Shown one piece after another: positions 24,185-31,440 of a DNA stretch of 48,153 nt. The notes under the pieces were generated by a model that saw only the letters and a program-made list of their open reading frames with translations, searched no databases and was not told where the DNA came from. The position numbers and the translations under genes are program-made. This DNA is from Clostridia bacterium (GTDB lineage: Bacteria > Bacillota > Clostridia > Oscillospirales > CAG-272). The first letter of the stretch is position 1. Every line of letters starts with the position of its first letter. The stretch spans positions 1 to 48,153 of the forward strand of contig JAFWXZ010000064.1 of the NCBI GenBank assembly GCA_017522795.1, in the 5' to 3' direction.

Positions 24185-24547
24185 ATGAATTTACAGGAAT
24201 CGGGTCAGATGTACCTTGAAACAATATTAATACTCTCCGAGAAAAACCCGCACGTGCGATCTATCGACGTGTGCGAGCATATGGGCTTCTCGAAGCCCAG
24301 CGTCAGCAGGGCTGTCGGTCTGCTGAAAAGCGGAGGATACATCCTTGTCGATAAGGACGGATATATCACCCTGACCGATATGGGAAAAGAGACTGCGCAG
24401 AAGATCTACGACCGCCACAGCGTGCTTACCGAGTTCCTCACCTCTATCGGTGTGGACGAGGAGGTTGCCGCCCAAGATGCCTGCAAGATTGAGCATCACA
24501 TCAGCGACGAGTCTCTCAATGCTATCAAGCGTACTCTTGGGAAATGA
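24185..24547 (+). CDS. DtxR/MntR-family metal-dependent regulator, probably Fe(II)-type
   Basis: A 120-aa regulator with an N-terminal winged helix (SKPSVSRAVGLL recognition helix, residues 36-47) and a C-terminal metal-binding and dimerisation helix. The likely ligands are Met9, Glu12, His78, Cys100, Glu103 and His104. Met9 and Cys100 occupy the positions of Asp8 and Glu99 of the manganese sensor MntR, and correspond to Met10 and Cys102 of iron-sensing DtxR, so Fe(II) is the favoured effector (inference). There is no SH3-like third domain. The ATG at 24185 has CGGAGGA 6-10 bases upstream; a longer frame upstream lacks a site. It has its own promoter and a strong terminator. Confidence 0.88.
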   Translation: MNLQESGQMYLETILILSEKNPHVRSIDVCEHMGFSKPSVSRAVGLLKSGGYILVDKDGYITLTDMGKETAQKIYDRHSVLTEFLTSIGVDEEVAAQDACKIEHHISDESLNAIKRTLGK

Positions 24548-24561
24548 TATTATATTTTTTT

Positions 24562-24609
24562 AAAAAACGGCTAATTTGTAAGCTTTAATTTGCATTTTAG
24601 CCGTTTTTT
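24562..24609 (+). terminator. terminator of the DtxR-family gene
   Basis: AAAAAACGGCTAA (24562-24574) pairs with TTAGCCGTTTTTT (24597-24609). A 22-base AT-rich loop lies between. Confidence 0.82.
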
Positions 24610-24719
24610 CACATTTTTGGCAGGATTATAAAAACGAGCGTCGCCAAAAAGAAGAAAAAGCACCTTCTTTTCGCTTAAATATTATTTTCAAAAAAACTTA
24701 TTTTTTTACTAAAAATTAC

Positions 24720-24748
24720 TTTACAAAACGATATATATTTGCTATAAT
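24720..24748 (+). promoter_or_regulatory. promoter of the F420-ligase-like gene
   Basis: TTTACA (24720-24725), 17-base spacer, TATAAT (24743-24748), 45 bases before the start. Confidence 0.8.
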
Positions 24749-24792
24749 TATTCAGTTAAAACAATTCTTTTCACTCAGGAGGGATTTTTTCT

Positions 24793-25986
24793 ATGAGTCG
24801 TATGATAGGCACCGTATCAAGAGGTGTGCGAGCACCCATTATCAGAAGCGGTGACAACCTTGCCGAGATCGTGACCGCATCGGTTCTCGAGGCGGCGGCA
24901 AGCGAAGGCTATGAGATCAGAAACAGAGATATTATCGCCATGACCGAGGCGATCGTTGCGCGTGCGCAGGGCAACTACGCCAGCGTTGACGACATTGCGG
25001 CGGACGTGCGCGCAAAGTTCGGCGGCGAGACCGTGGGCGTTATCTTCCCCATCCTCAGCCGAAACCGCTTTGCAATCTGCCTTAAGGGCATTGCAAGAGG
25101 CGTAAAGAAGGTTGTGCTTATGCTCTCCTACCCCTCCGACGAGGTTGGAAATCACCTTGTAAGCCTTGACAAGCTTGACGAGTGCGGCGTTGACCCTTAT
25201 CGCGACGTGCTTGACCTTGCTAAATACCGCCAGCTTTTCGGCTACGAGAAGCATCGCTTCACAGGCATTGACTACGTTGAATATTACGAGAGCATTATTC
25301 GCGGCGAGGGCGCAGACTGCGAGATCATCTTCGCCAACAATCCCCGCGCGGTTCTTGACTATACCAAAAACGTGCTTAACTGCGACATCCATACCCGAGA
25401 GCGTACAAAGCGCATTCTCAAGGCGGCAGGCGCAGAGAAGGTATACGGAATAGACGATATTCTTACCGCGTCGGTAAACGGCTCGGGCTATAATGAAAAA
25501 TACGGACTTCTCGGCTCTAACAAGGCTACCGAGGAGCAGATAAAGCTATTCCCCCGCGACTGTCAGTCTCTCGTTGAGGACATTCAGGACAGAGTGCTGA
25601 AGGCAACGGGCAAGCTGGTCGAGGTTATGGTTTACGGCGACGGCGCATTCAAGGATCCCGTAGGAAAGATCTGGGAGCTTGCAGATCCCGTGGTTTCTCC
25701 CGCATATACCGCAGGTCTTGAGGGCACTCCCAACGAGCTGAAGCTTAAGTACCTTGCGGACAACGACTTTGCCTCCCTCTCCGGAGAGGAGCTTAAGGCG
25801 GCGATCAAGGCGGAGATCGTAAAGAAGGATGAAAATCTTGTCGGAAACATGGCATCCGAGGGCACAACACCCCGCCGTCTTACCGACCTTATCGGCTCTC
25901 TTTGTGACCTTACCTCGGGCTCGGGTGACAAGGGCACTCCCATCGTTTATATCCAGGGATATTTTGATAACTACACAACAGAATAA
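24793..25986 (+). CDS. coenzyme F420-0:L-glutamate ligase-like (CofE/FbiB domain) protein
   Basis: A 397-aa soluble protein. The N-terminal RAPIIRSGDNLAEIV, the RDIIAMTEAIVARAQG block and later DGAFKDPVGKIWELADPVVSPAY match the F420_ligase family, which adds glutamate to a phosphorylated flavin precursor through a GTP-dependent amide bond. The usual archaeal CofE is about 250 aa, so this protein is long. A 120-residue middle part (about 130-250) is extra. No other F420 synthesis genes lie nearby, and Clostridia of this kind are not known to make F420, so a related amide-bond reaction on another substrate is likely (inference). AGGAGG precedes the ATG. It is monocistronic. Confidence 0.8.
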   Translation: MSRMIGTVSRGVRAPIIRSGDNLAEIVTASVLEAAASEGYEIRNRDIIAMTEAIVARAQGNYASVDDIAADVRAKFGGETVGVIFPILSRNRFAICLKGIARGVKKVVLMLSYPSDEVGNHLVSLDKLDECGVDPYRDVLDLAKYRQLFGYEKHRFTGIDYVEYYESIIRGEGADCEIIFANNPRAVLDYTKNVLNCDIHTRERTKRILKAAGAEKVYGIDDILTASVNGSGYNEKYGLLGSNKATEEQIKLFPRDCQSLVEDIQDRVLKATGKLVEVMVYGDGAFKDPVGKIWELADPVVSPAYTAGLEGTPNELKLKYLADNDFASLSGEELKAAIKAEIVKKDENLVGNMASEGTTPRRLTDLIGSLCDLTSGSGDKGTPIVYIQGYFDNYTTE

Positions 25987-26059
25987 ATATTTTAGGGGCT
26001 GTCACATTTGACGAGAACGAAAAAATCCGAAAAGGATATGAAACCGAACAAAAATTGTA

Positions 26060-26201
26060 AATGAGACAGTAAAAGGTTGAAATTCTGCGAATTTCTTCGG
26101 TTTTTATGGATTTTTTCTACCGCCGTTTGCTTCCTCTCGCCGTATGTATATACGCCTTCGGGTCGCAAAGCGACGCTTCTCGCCTAAATCTGACTATCCC
26201 C
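26060..26201 (+). repeat. interspersed element, copy in inverted orientation to 32440-32580
   Basis: From AAGGTTGAAATTCTGCG through TTTTTCTACCGCCGTTT, GTATGTATATACGCCTTCGGG and ACGCTTCT to CTATCCC, this matches the reverse complement of 32440-32580 over about 140 bases. Roughly four of five positions are identical by eye. An open frame runs through it, but it has no ribosome binding site. The preceding GGGGCTGTC (25994-26002) and the following terminator suggest insertion into or next to a terminator hairpin. Confidence 0.8.
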
Positions 26202-26203
26202 AA

Positions 26204-26245
26204 AAAAGAGGCTGTCTCAAATTTGCATTTGAGACAGCCTCTTTT
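26204..26245 (+). terminator. terminator following the F420-ligase-like gene
   Basis: A 19-bp perfect stem (26204-26222 with 26227-26245, TTGC loop) with AAAAGAGGCTGTCTC and its complement, ending in CTTTTCTC. It lies over 200 bases after the stop because of the intervening repeat. Confidence 0.85.
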
Positions 26246-26273
26246 CTCTCTCTTTTCTTTTCCAACAATTAAC

Positions 26274-26302
26274 TTGACAAAAGCCCCGCGCACGTTTATA
26301 AT
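26274..26302 (+). promoter_or_regulatory. promoter of the trkA-trkH operon
   Basis: TTGACA (26274-26279), 17-base spacer, TATAAT (26297-26302); an exact consensus match. Confidence 0.9.
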
Positions 26303-26377
26303 ATAAAATGTATAGGTATGCGCGCGAATTATACGCGAGGACAAAATAAAAGGACATATAATAACGGAGGAATCCGA

Positions 26378-27736
26378 ATGAATATTATCATCGTTGGATG
26401 CGGAAAGGTAGGCTCTACGCTGGCGGCGCAGCTGAACGCGGAGGGCAACAACGTCACCATTATCGACCAGGATCCCATAAAGGTCAAGGCACTGGCAAAC
26501 AAGCTTGACATTATGGGTGTTATCGGCAACGGCGCCTCACGCTCCACCCAGAAGGACGCAGGAATTGACAACACAGACCTGCTTGTTGCGGTGACGGGCA
26601 ACGATGAACTTAACCTGCTGTCCTGCCTTGTGGCAAAGAAGTCGGCTAACTGCCGCACTATCGCTCGCCTTAAGAACCCCGAATATAATATTGACGCGCC
26701 CTACTTCAAGAACGAGCTTGGTCTGGCTATGGTCATCAACCCTGAGCTCGCGGCAGCCAAAGAGATCGCCAGAATACTTAACTTCCCCTCGGCAATCAAG
26801 ATCGAGACCTTTGCAAAGGGACGCGTGGAGCTGCTTACCTTCAAGCTACCCGAGGAGAGCCGTCTTGTCGGCATGCAGGTAAAGGACGTGGCGACGAAGC
26901 TTCGCTCGGGCGTCACCTTCTGCACCGTAGAGCGCGATGACGAAATATATATTGCAAACGGTAATTTCATATTCGGTGAGAAGGACATTATCTCCATTAT
27001 CGCATCTCCCCAAAGCGCAAAGGCGTTCTTCAAGAAGATCGGCTACAGCCTGCAGCCCATAAAGGACTCACTCATCGTGGGAGGCGGTCCTATCACCTAC
27101 TATCTCTGCGATCTGCTGGAGGGCTCAGGCATCTCCTGCACGGTAGTTGAGAAGGATATAGCACGCTGCACCGAGCTTGCAAACGAGTTTGAAAAGGTGA
27201 CCGTCATCAACGCGGATCCCACCGACGAGGACACTCTGAAGGAGGAGGGTATTGCCCACGCAGACTCCTTCGTTTCTCTCACGGGACTTGACGAGGAGAA
27301 CATTCTGCTCTCGCTCTTTGCGAAGAGATCGGGCAGCCGAAAGATCATCACCAAGATCAACCGAATCGACTTTGACGATATTACGAGCCAGCTTGACCTT
27401 GACTCTATCGTATATCCCAAGAACATCACCGCAAACACCATTATCAGCTACGTCCGCGCGATGAACAAGACTGTGGGCTCTAACATTGAAACTGTGTACA
27501 GCCTGTTCAAGGGCAGAGTTGAGGCGGCGGAGTTTACTGTCAGCGAGGGCTCGCCCATTGTAGGAAAGCCTCTTATGGAGCTGTCACTGAAGCCGGGTGT
27601 GCTTATCGCAACCATTCAGCGCGGCAGAACCCAAATCACCCCTCGCGGTCAGGACGTTATTGCGCCCGGTGACTCCGTGGTAATCGTCACCAAGGGACTC
27701 ACCCTTAACAGCATTACAGATATACTTAATAAATAA
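26378..27736 (+). CDS. trkA: Trk potassium uptake system regulatory protein TrkA
   Basis: A 452-aa cytosolic gating subunit with two RCK units. Each has a Rossmann NAD(H)-binding domain (GCGKVGSTLAAQL at residues 7-19; GGGPITYYLCDLL at about 233-245) and a TrkA-C domain (AEFTVSEGSPIVGKPLMEL near the C-terminus). It forms a ring beneath TrkH and couples K+ flux to nucleotide binding. The ATG at 26378 has ACGGAGGA upstream; the frame's 20-codon extension lies over the leader. trkH follows after 12 bases. Confidence 0.94.
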   Translation: MNIIIVGCGKVGSTLAAQLNAEGNNVTIIDQDPIKVKALANKLDIMGVIGNGASRSTQKDAGIDNTDLLVAVTGNDELNLLSCLVAKKSANCRTIARLKNPEYNIDAPYFKNELGLAMVINPELAAAKEIARILNFPSAIKIETFAKGRVELLTFKLPEESRLVGMQVKDVATKLRSGVTFCTVERDDEIYIANGNFIFGEKDIISIIASPQSAKAFFKKIGYSLQPIKDSLIVGGGPITYYLCDLLEGSGISCTVVEKDIARCTELANEFEKVTVINADPTDEDTLKEEGIAHADSFVSLTGLDEENILLSLFAKRSGSRKIITKINRIDFDDITSQLDLDSIVYPKNITANTIISYVRAMNKTVGSNIETVYSLFKGRVEAAEFTVSEGSPIVGKPLMELSLKPGVLIATIQRGRTQITPRGQDVIAPGDSVVIVTKGLTLNSITDILNK

Positions 27737-27748
27737 GGAGTCCGCCCT

Positions 27749-29188
27749 ATGAATTATCGAATGATAAAATACACGCTGGGCTGGCTTATGATGTTCGAGG
27801 CAGGCTTCTTCCTCGTTCCGATGATCACCGCGGTGGTCTACGGCGAATGGCACACTTTGGTCGCGTTTGCGATCTCTGCCCTGATATGCCTCGCCATAGG
27901 CTCGCTCTGCGTATATAAAAAGCCTGAAAAGACAGGCATCTTCGCCCGCGAGGGCTTCGTTATCGTGTCGCTGAGCTGGATCCTGCTCTCTATATTCGGC
28001 GCGATCCCCTTTATGCTCTCGGGCACGACGACGAATTTCATTGACGCTCTCTTTGAAACCGCGTCGGGCTTTACCACCACGGGCTCGTCCATCTTCCGCG
28101 AGGTCGAGTCGCTTCCCAAGGCGATTCTGATGTGGAGAAGCTTCACCCACTGGGTAGGCGGTATGGGAGTGCTGGTATTCATTATGGTATTCCTTCCCCT
28201 CGGCGGCGGACAAAATATGCACATTATGCGCGCAGAGTCGCCCGGTCCCGAGGTATCGAAGCTCGTTCCCAAGGTAAAGCAAACCGCCTTTATCCTCTAC
28301 TCCATATATTTTGTAATGACGTTTTTGCAGTTTATCATACTGCTTATATCCGGCATGGGAGTTTTTGAATCCATAAACACTGCGTTTGCTACTGCAGGCA
28401 CGGGTGGCTTTGGTGTAAGGAACGACAGCTGCGCCTCATTCAGCGCGGCGCAGCAGATCATCATCACGGTGTTTATGCTACTGTTCTCCATAAACTTCAA
28501 CTCCTATTATCTGATACTGAAGCTGAAGCTGCGCGACGCCATCAACTCCGAGGTAAAAACCTTTATCGTTATAGTTCTTGTCGCTATTGGCATCATTACT
28601 CTTAACATTTATCAGAGCTACGGCAGCATAGGAGAGGCTCTGCGTCACGCCTCCTTCACCGTATCCTCTCTGATCTCCACCACCGGCTTTGCCACCGAGG
28701 ACTTTGACATGTGGCCATCTCTGTCAAAGGCTGTGCTGGTGCTGATAATGTTTATAGGCGCCTGCGCAGGAAGCACGGGAGGCGGTATGAAGGTGTCGAG
28801 AATAATCATCGCCTTCAAGGGCTTCCTTCGAGAATTATATACTCTTATCCATCCGAAGCAGGTTAAGGCGATAACCATAGACAAGCGTCCCGTCGACCGA
28901 GAGGTGGTCAGATCGGTAAATGCATATCTTGCCTGCTATGCTCTGGTATTCATATCCTCGCTTATGCTGATAACCCTTGATGACTTCGACCTCGTCACCA
29001 ACTTTACCGCCGTGACCGCCACAATCAACAACATCGGTCCCGGTCTTGCGATTGTCGGTCCTACGGCTAACTTCGCCAACTTCTCGAATATATCTAAGCT
29101 GGTGCTTACCTTTGATATGATAGCAGGCAGACTTGAGCTGTTCCCGATGCTTATTCTGCTCAGCCCTGCCACCTGGAAGAAGGCCTGA
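27749..29188 (+). CDS. trkH: Trk-type potassium uptake membrane protein TrkH
   Basis: A 479-aa K+-conducting subunit of four M1-P-M2 repeats. The selectivity-filter-like segments TTTGSS, ATAGTGGFG, TTTGFAT-like and NNIGPG are visible at about residues 110, 213, 310 and 428. GACAGSTGGGMKVSRI marks helix D. TrkH takes up potassium together with TrkA. It carries an AAGGAG ribosome binding site. Directly downstream is a DMT transporter gene, 67 bases away. Confidence 0.94.
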   Translation: MNYRMIKYTLGWLMMFEAGFFLVPMITAVVYGEWHTLVAFAISALICLAIGSLCVYKKPEKTGIFAREGFVIVSLSWILLSIFGAIPFMLSGTTTNFIDALFETASGFTTTGSSIFREVESLPKAILMWRSFTHWVGGMGVLVFIMVFLPLGGGQNMHIMRAESPGPEVSKLVPKVKQTAFILYSIYFVMTFLQFIILLISGMGVFESINTAFATAGTGGFGVRNDSCASFSAAQQIIITVFMLLFSINFNSYYLILKLKLRDAINSEVKTFIVIVLVAIGIITLNIYQSYGSIGEALRHASFTVSSLISTTGFATEDFDMWPSLSKAVLVLIMFIGACAGSTGGGMKVSRIIIAFKGFLRELYTLIHPKQVKAITIDKRPVDREVVRSVNAYLACYALVFISSLMLITLDDFDLVTNFTAVTATINNIGPGLAIVGPTANFANFSNISKLVLTFDMIAGRLELFPMLILLSPATWKKA

Positions 29189-29255
29189 ATAATAATTCAA
29201 AAATCTAAATTGCATTATTGCTGACTTTCCCTCAGCCTTGCAGAACAAACTATCT

Positions 29256-30185
29256 ATGAAAAAAAGAATTGCTTATCTTTTACTGATAATAGCCACGGTT
29301 ATCTGGGGGCTTGCCTTCGTTGCGCAGAAGGCGGCGGCAGGCATTCCCCCATTCACCGTCGGCGTGATAAGAAGCCTTTTTGCCGCGATTTTCCTCATTT
29401 GCCTGATCCCCATAACCGACAGACTGACGAAGAACGGCAGGAGGCTTTTTAACTCTAAAAAATTACCCGACTTTAACCGCGCGGAGCTGATCGGCGGAGT
29501 TGTGCTTGGCGTGATACTTACTATCGCCACCACCTTCCAGCAATACGGTATCAGCGGCGACACCGACGCGGGCAAGGCGGCATTTATCACTGCGCTTTAC
29601 GTGGTGGTCGTGCCGATCTTATCGGCGCTTTTCGGCAAAAGGCCGAGTGTGAACGCCATAATCAGCATACCCTTTGCTATCGTGGGCTTCTATCTTCTCT
29701 GCATAAAGCCGGGGGTTGACTTTGCCATATCCGACCTGCTTGTACTGATATGCGCGCTTATTTTCGCCTGTCATATAATTGCGGTAGACCGACTTTCACC
29801 GGGGTGTGACGGAGTGCGAATGTCCTGCGTGCAGTTTATCACCGCGCTTGTGCTGAACGCCATAGCTATGCCCTTTGAGCCTGCGGCAGATCCTGCGGAG
29901 CTGCTATCCGCCCTGCCCTCGCTGCTCTTCCTCGGCGTGCTGTCAAGCGGAGTTGCCTACACCTTCCAGATCCTCGGGCAGAAGGACACCGATCCCACCG
30001 TGTCCTCGCTGATTCTGTCTATGGAGTCGCTGTTCGGAGTGGTTGGCGCGGCTATCATCCTTGGCGAGCGAATGGAGATACGCGAATATATCGGCTGCGG
30101 TATCGTGTTCCTTGCTGTGCTGCTGGCACAGCTTGATATGAAGACCGTTTTAGCATATTTCAGGAGGAAAAATGAGAGATCTTAG
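29256..30185 (+). CDS. DMT superfamily (EamA) transporter
   Basis: A 309-aa inner-membrane protein of ten predicted helices arranged as two EamA repeats. The first starts LLLIIATVIWGLAFVAQKAAAG and the second ends in SLFGVVGAAIILGERM, both typical of the family. The cargo (metabolite, amino acid or drug) cannot be assigned. No good ribosome binding site is visible before the ATG at 29256; a TTG at 29238 is an in-frame alternative. The 3' end overlaps the Nudix gene by 14 bases. Confidence 0.86.
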   Translation: MKKRIAYLLLIIATVIWGLAFVAQKAAAGIPPFTVGVIRSLFAAIFLICLIPITDRLTKNGRRLFNSKKLPDFNRAELIGGVVLGVILTIATTFQQYGISGDTDAGKAAFITALYVVVVPILSALFGKRPSVNAIISIPFAIVGFYLLCIKPGVDFAISDLLVLICALIFACHIIAVDRLSPGCDGVRMSCVQFITALVLNAIAMPFEPAADPAELLSALPSLLFLGVLSSGVAYTFQILGQKDTDPTVSSLILSMESLFGVVGAAIILGERMEIREYIGCGIVFLAVLLAQLDMKTVLAYFRRKNERS

Positions 30186-30732
30186 TGAAAAGCAGATAAG
30201 CCGCGAGGAGATCTTCGCGGGTGTGGCGCTCCACGTGGTGCGCGACGAGATATTGCTGCCCGACGGCACAAGGAGCGTGCGTGAGATAAGCCTGCACAAC
30301 GGCGCGGCGGCGGTTATTCCCATTCTGCCAGACGGCAGAGTTATTATGGAAAGACAGTTCCGCTATGCCCACGGCAGAGTTTTGTTAGAGATCCCCGCGG
30401 GCAAGCTTGACACTCCAAGCGAGCCACCCCTTGAGGGCGCGAAGCGCGAGCTTTACGAGGAGACGGGCGCCACCGCGGGCAAGTACACCTACCTTGGCAG
30501 TATGGCAACCTCCCCCGCCCTGCTTGACGAGGTGGTGCATATCTATATGGCGGAGGATATCACTCTCGGTGAGAGTCATCTTGACGAGGGCGAATTCATC
30601 GAGGTTGAGTATTTCACCCTTGATGAGCTGCACGCTATGGTAATGCGCGGCGAGATCACCGACTCCAAAACCCAGATCGCCATATTAAAGGCGAAGGAAA
30701 TATTGAAAAACAGAGAAAAAGCAGAGCTATAA
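30172..30732 (+). CDS. Nudix hydrolase, ADP-ribose pyrophosphatase-like
   Basis: A 186-aa enzyme with the Nudix box as GKLDTPSE followed by seven residues and RELYEETGA (about residues 79-104). It has one residue more than the usual G-x5-E spacing. The N-terminal dimerisation strands and GRVIMERQFRYAHGR resemble NudF/YqkG ADP-ribose pyrophosphatases, which clear ADP-ribose to AMP and ribose phosphate. GGAGG in the 3' end of the transporter gene acts as its ribosome binding site, so the two are coupled. A terminator overlaps its stop codon. Confidence 0.88.
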   Translation: MRDLSEKQISREEIFAGVALHVVRDEILLPDGTRSVREISLHNGAAAVIPILPDGRVIMERQFRYAHGRVLLEIPAGKLDTPSEPPLEGAKRELYEETGATAGKYTYLGSMATSPALLDEVVHIYMAEDITLGESHLDEGEFIEVEYFTLDELHAMVMRGEITDSKTQIAILKAKEILKNREKAEL

Positions 30733-30752
30733 AAGCTCTGCTTTCTTTATTC
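30718..30752 (+). terminator. terminator of the trk-DMT-Nudix unit
   Basis: AAAGCAGAGCT (30718-30728) pairs with AGCTCTGCTTT (30734-30744), then TCTTTATT. The left arm includes the last codons of the Nudix gene. Confidence 0.85.
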
Positions 30753-30829
30753 TGTTAGTCGCCCTTGGCTTGATTATAGAATTCAATTATTCTATCTTAC
30801 CTTTCTCTCCTGTCAAGGCAGACGGGCGA

Positions 30830-31036
30830 TTATTCTGCCACGGGTTTATCCACCTCGGGAAAGGGGAGAAAAGATCCGCCAACCTGCTCGCGAAACAGGC
30901 GGTTCATTCGTATCTTGTGCCGTTCGCTTGGCGGCGGTAGCTCAATACTCTCTATCTCTTTATCGATTCTTTGAGTTTTTAAATCCATTGCTTCTGATAT
31001 TGCGCGCTTAAAAAGCTCGCGGTTTTCGTTTGACAT
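30830..31036 (-). CDS. small helical protein of unknown function (68 aa)
   Basis: From ATG 31036 the product is 68 residues, beginning MSNENRELFKRAISEAM. A charged helix and SERHKIRMNRLFREQVGG follow, then the Pro-rich end. Its shape resembles the N-terminal parts of uncharacterised clostridial proteins with anti-sigma-like architecture, here without the membrane part; this is a weak resemblance. GAGG lies 12 bases before the ATG. ATG 31054 is an alternative with a poorer site. The frame is open up to 31195, but that part crosses a terminator-like hairpin. It lies downstream of a structured leader with its own promoter. Confidence 0.5.
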   Translation of the reverse strand: MSNENRELFKRAISEAMDLKTQRIDKEIESIELPPPSERHKIRMNRLFREQVGGSFLPFPEVDKPVAE

Positions 31037-31127
31037 ACTTTCAAAAAACCTCATTCTTCGTATTATCGGTATCTCGCCTTGTCGTTTTGCGGTAATTTCT
31101 CGTTTTTTCGTGCCAAGTCGGTGCTGA

Positions 31128-31343
31128 AAATAAAAAAGTGCGCCAACCGAAGTTAGACGCACCGAAAATCGCAAACTCCGATTGTCGCCAAACAAATTTA
31201 AATAGAATTAAAGCATCTCTACCATAACCATTTAAAAGGAATTTGCGTTTTTACCAAATTCTAAAATGATTATGGAGAAAAAAAGGTATAATTATCCCAT
31301 AAAGAAAAAGAAACCGATAATTCTATTATTAAATTCGTTTGGC
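31128..31343 (-). ncRNA. candidate structured noncoding RNA or long regulatory leader
   Basis: A promoter (31350-31378) would start transcription at about 31343, exactly at the first base of a closing stem. Bases 31318-31343 pair with 31187-31210 (about 23 of 24 positions, with one mismatch and a 2-base bulge). Inside, 31264-31275 pairs with 31222-31233, capped by GAATTTG/CAAATTC. A large asymmetric pyrimidine-rich internal region lies between the two stems on the 5' side. After the closing stem comes a terminator hairpin (31138-31162, TTCG tetraloop) with T6ATTTT. The architecture of long duplex, central bubble and terminal hairpin resembles 6S RNA, but I cannot confirm that. It could also be an attenuator for the 68-aa gene. 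Confidence 0.5.
31138..31162 (-). terminator. intrinsic terminator at the end of the structured RNA
   Basis: On the minus strand GTGCG-T-CTAAC, loop TTCG, GTTGG-CGCAC, then TTTTTTATTTT. The stem is 10 bp with one bulged T. It lies upstream of the 68-aa gene start, so it would either end a small RNA or attenuate that gene. Confidence 0.75.
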
Positions 31344-31349
31344 AGAATT

Positions 31350-31378
31350 ATTATACCACAATTTTTGCGGTTTGTAAA
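31350..31378 (-). promoter_or_regulatory. promoter of the structured RNA / 68-aa gene
   Basis: Minus strand TTTACA (31378-31373), 17-base spacer, TATAAT (31355-31350). Confidence 0.75.
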
Positions 31379-31400
31379 TATGTTTAATAAAATTCACCAA

Positions 31401-31440
31401 AAAGTAAAAAGGTTGTCCCTCGGGACAACCTTTTTACTTT
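31401..31440. terminator. terminator of the choloylglycine hydrolase-like gene
   Basis: AAAGTAAAAAGGTTGTCCC (31401-31419) pairs with GGGACAACCTTTTTACTTT (31422-31440). The stem is long, with T-runs on both strands, and it begins at the stop codon of the minus-strand gene. Confidence 0.88.

Noticed and set aside
26106-26306. Small plus-strand frame in the intergenic region before trkA
   Set aside because: It lies entirely in the interspersed element and terminator, with no ribosome binding site.
31095-31162. Plus-strand GTGCCAAGTCGGTGC followed by a hairpin, reminiscent of the 3' hairpins of a Cas9 tracrRNA
   Set aside because: There are no cas genes, no repeat array and no anti-repeat in the window. 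The hairpin is well explained as a terminator on the minus strand.
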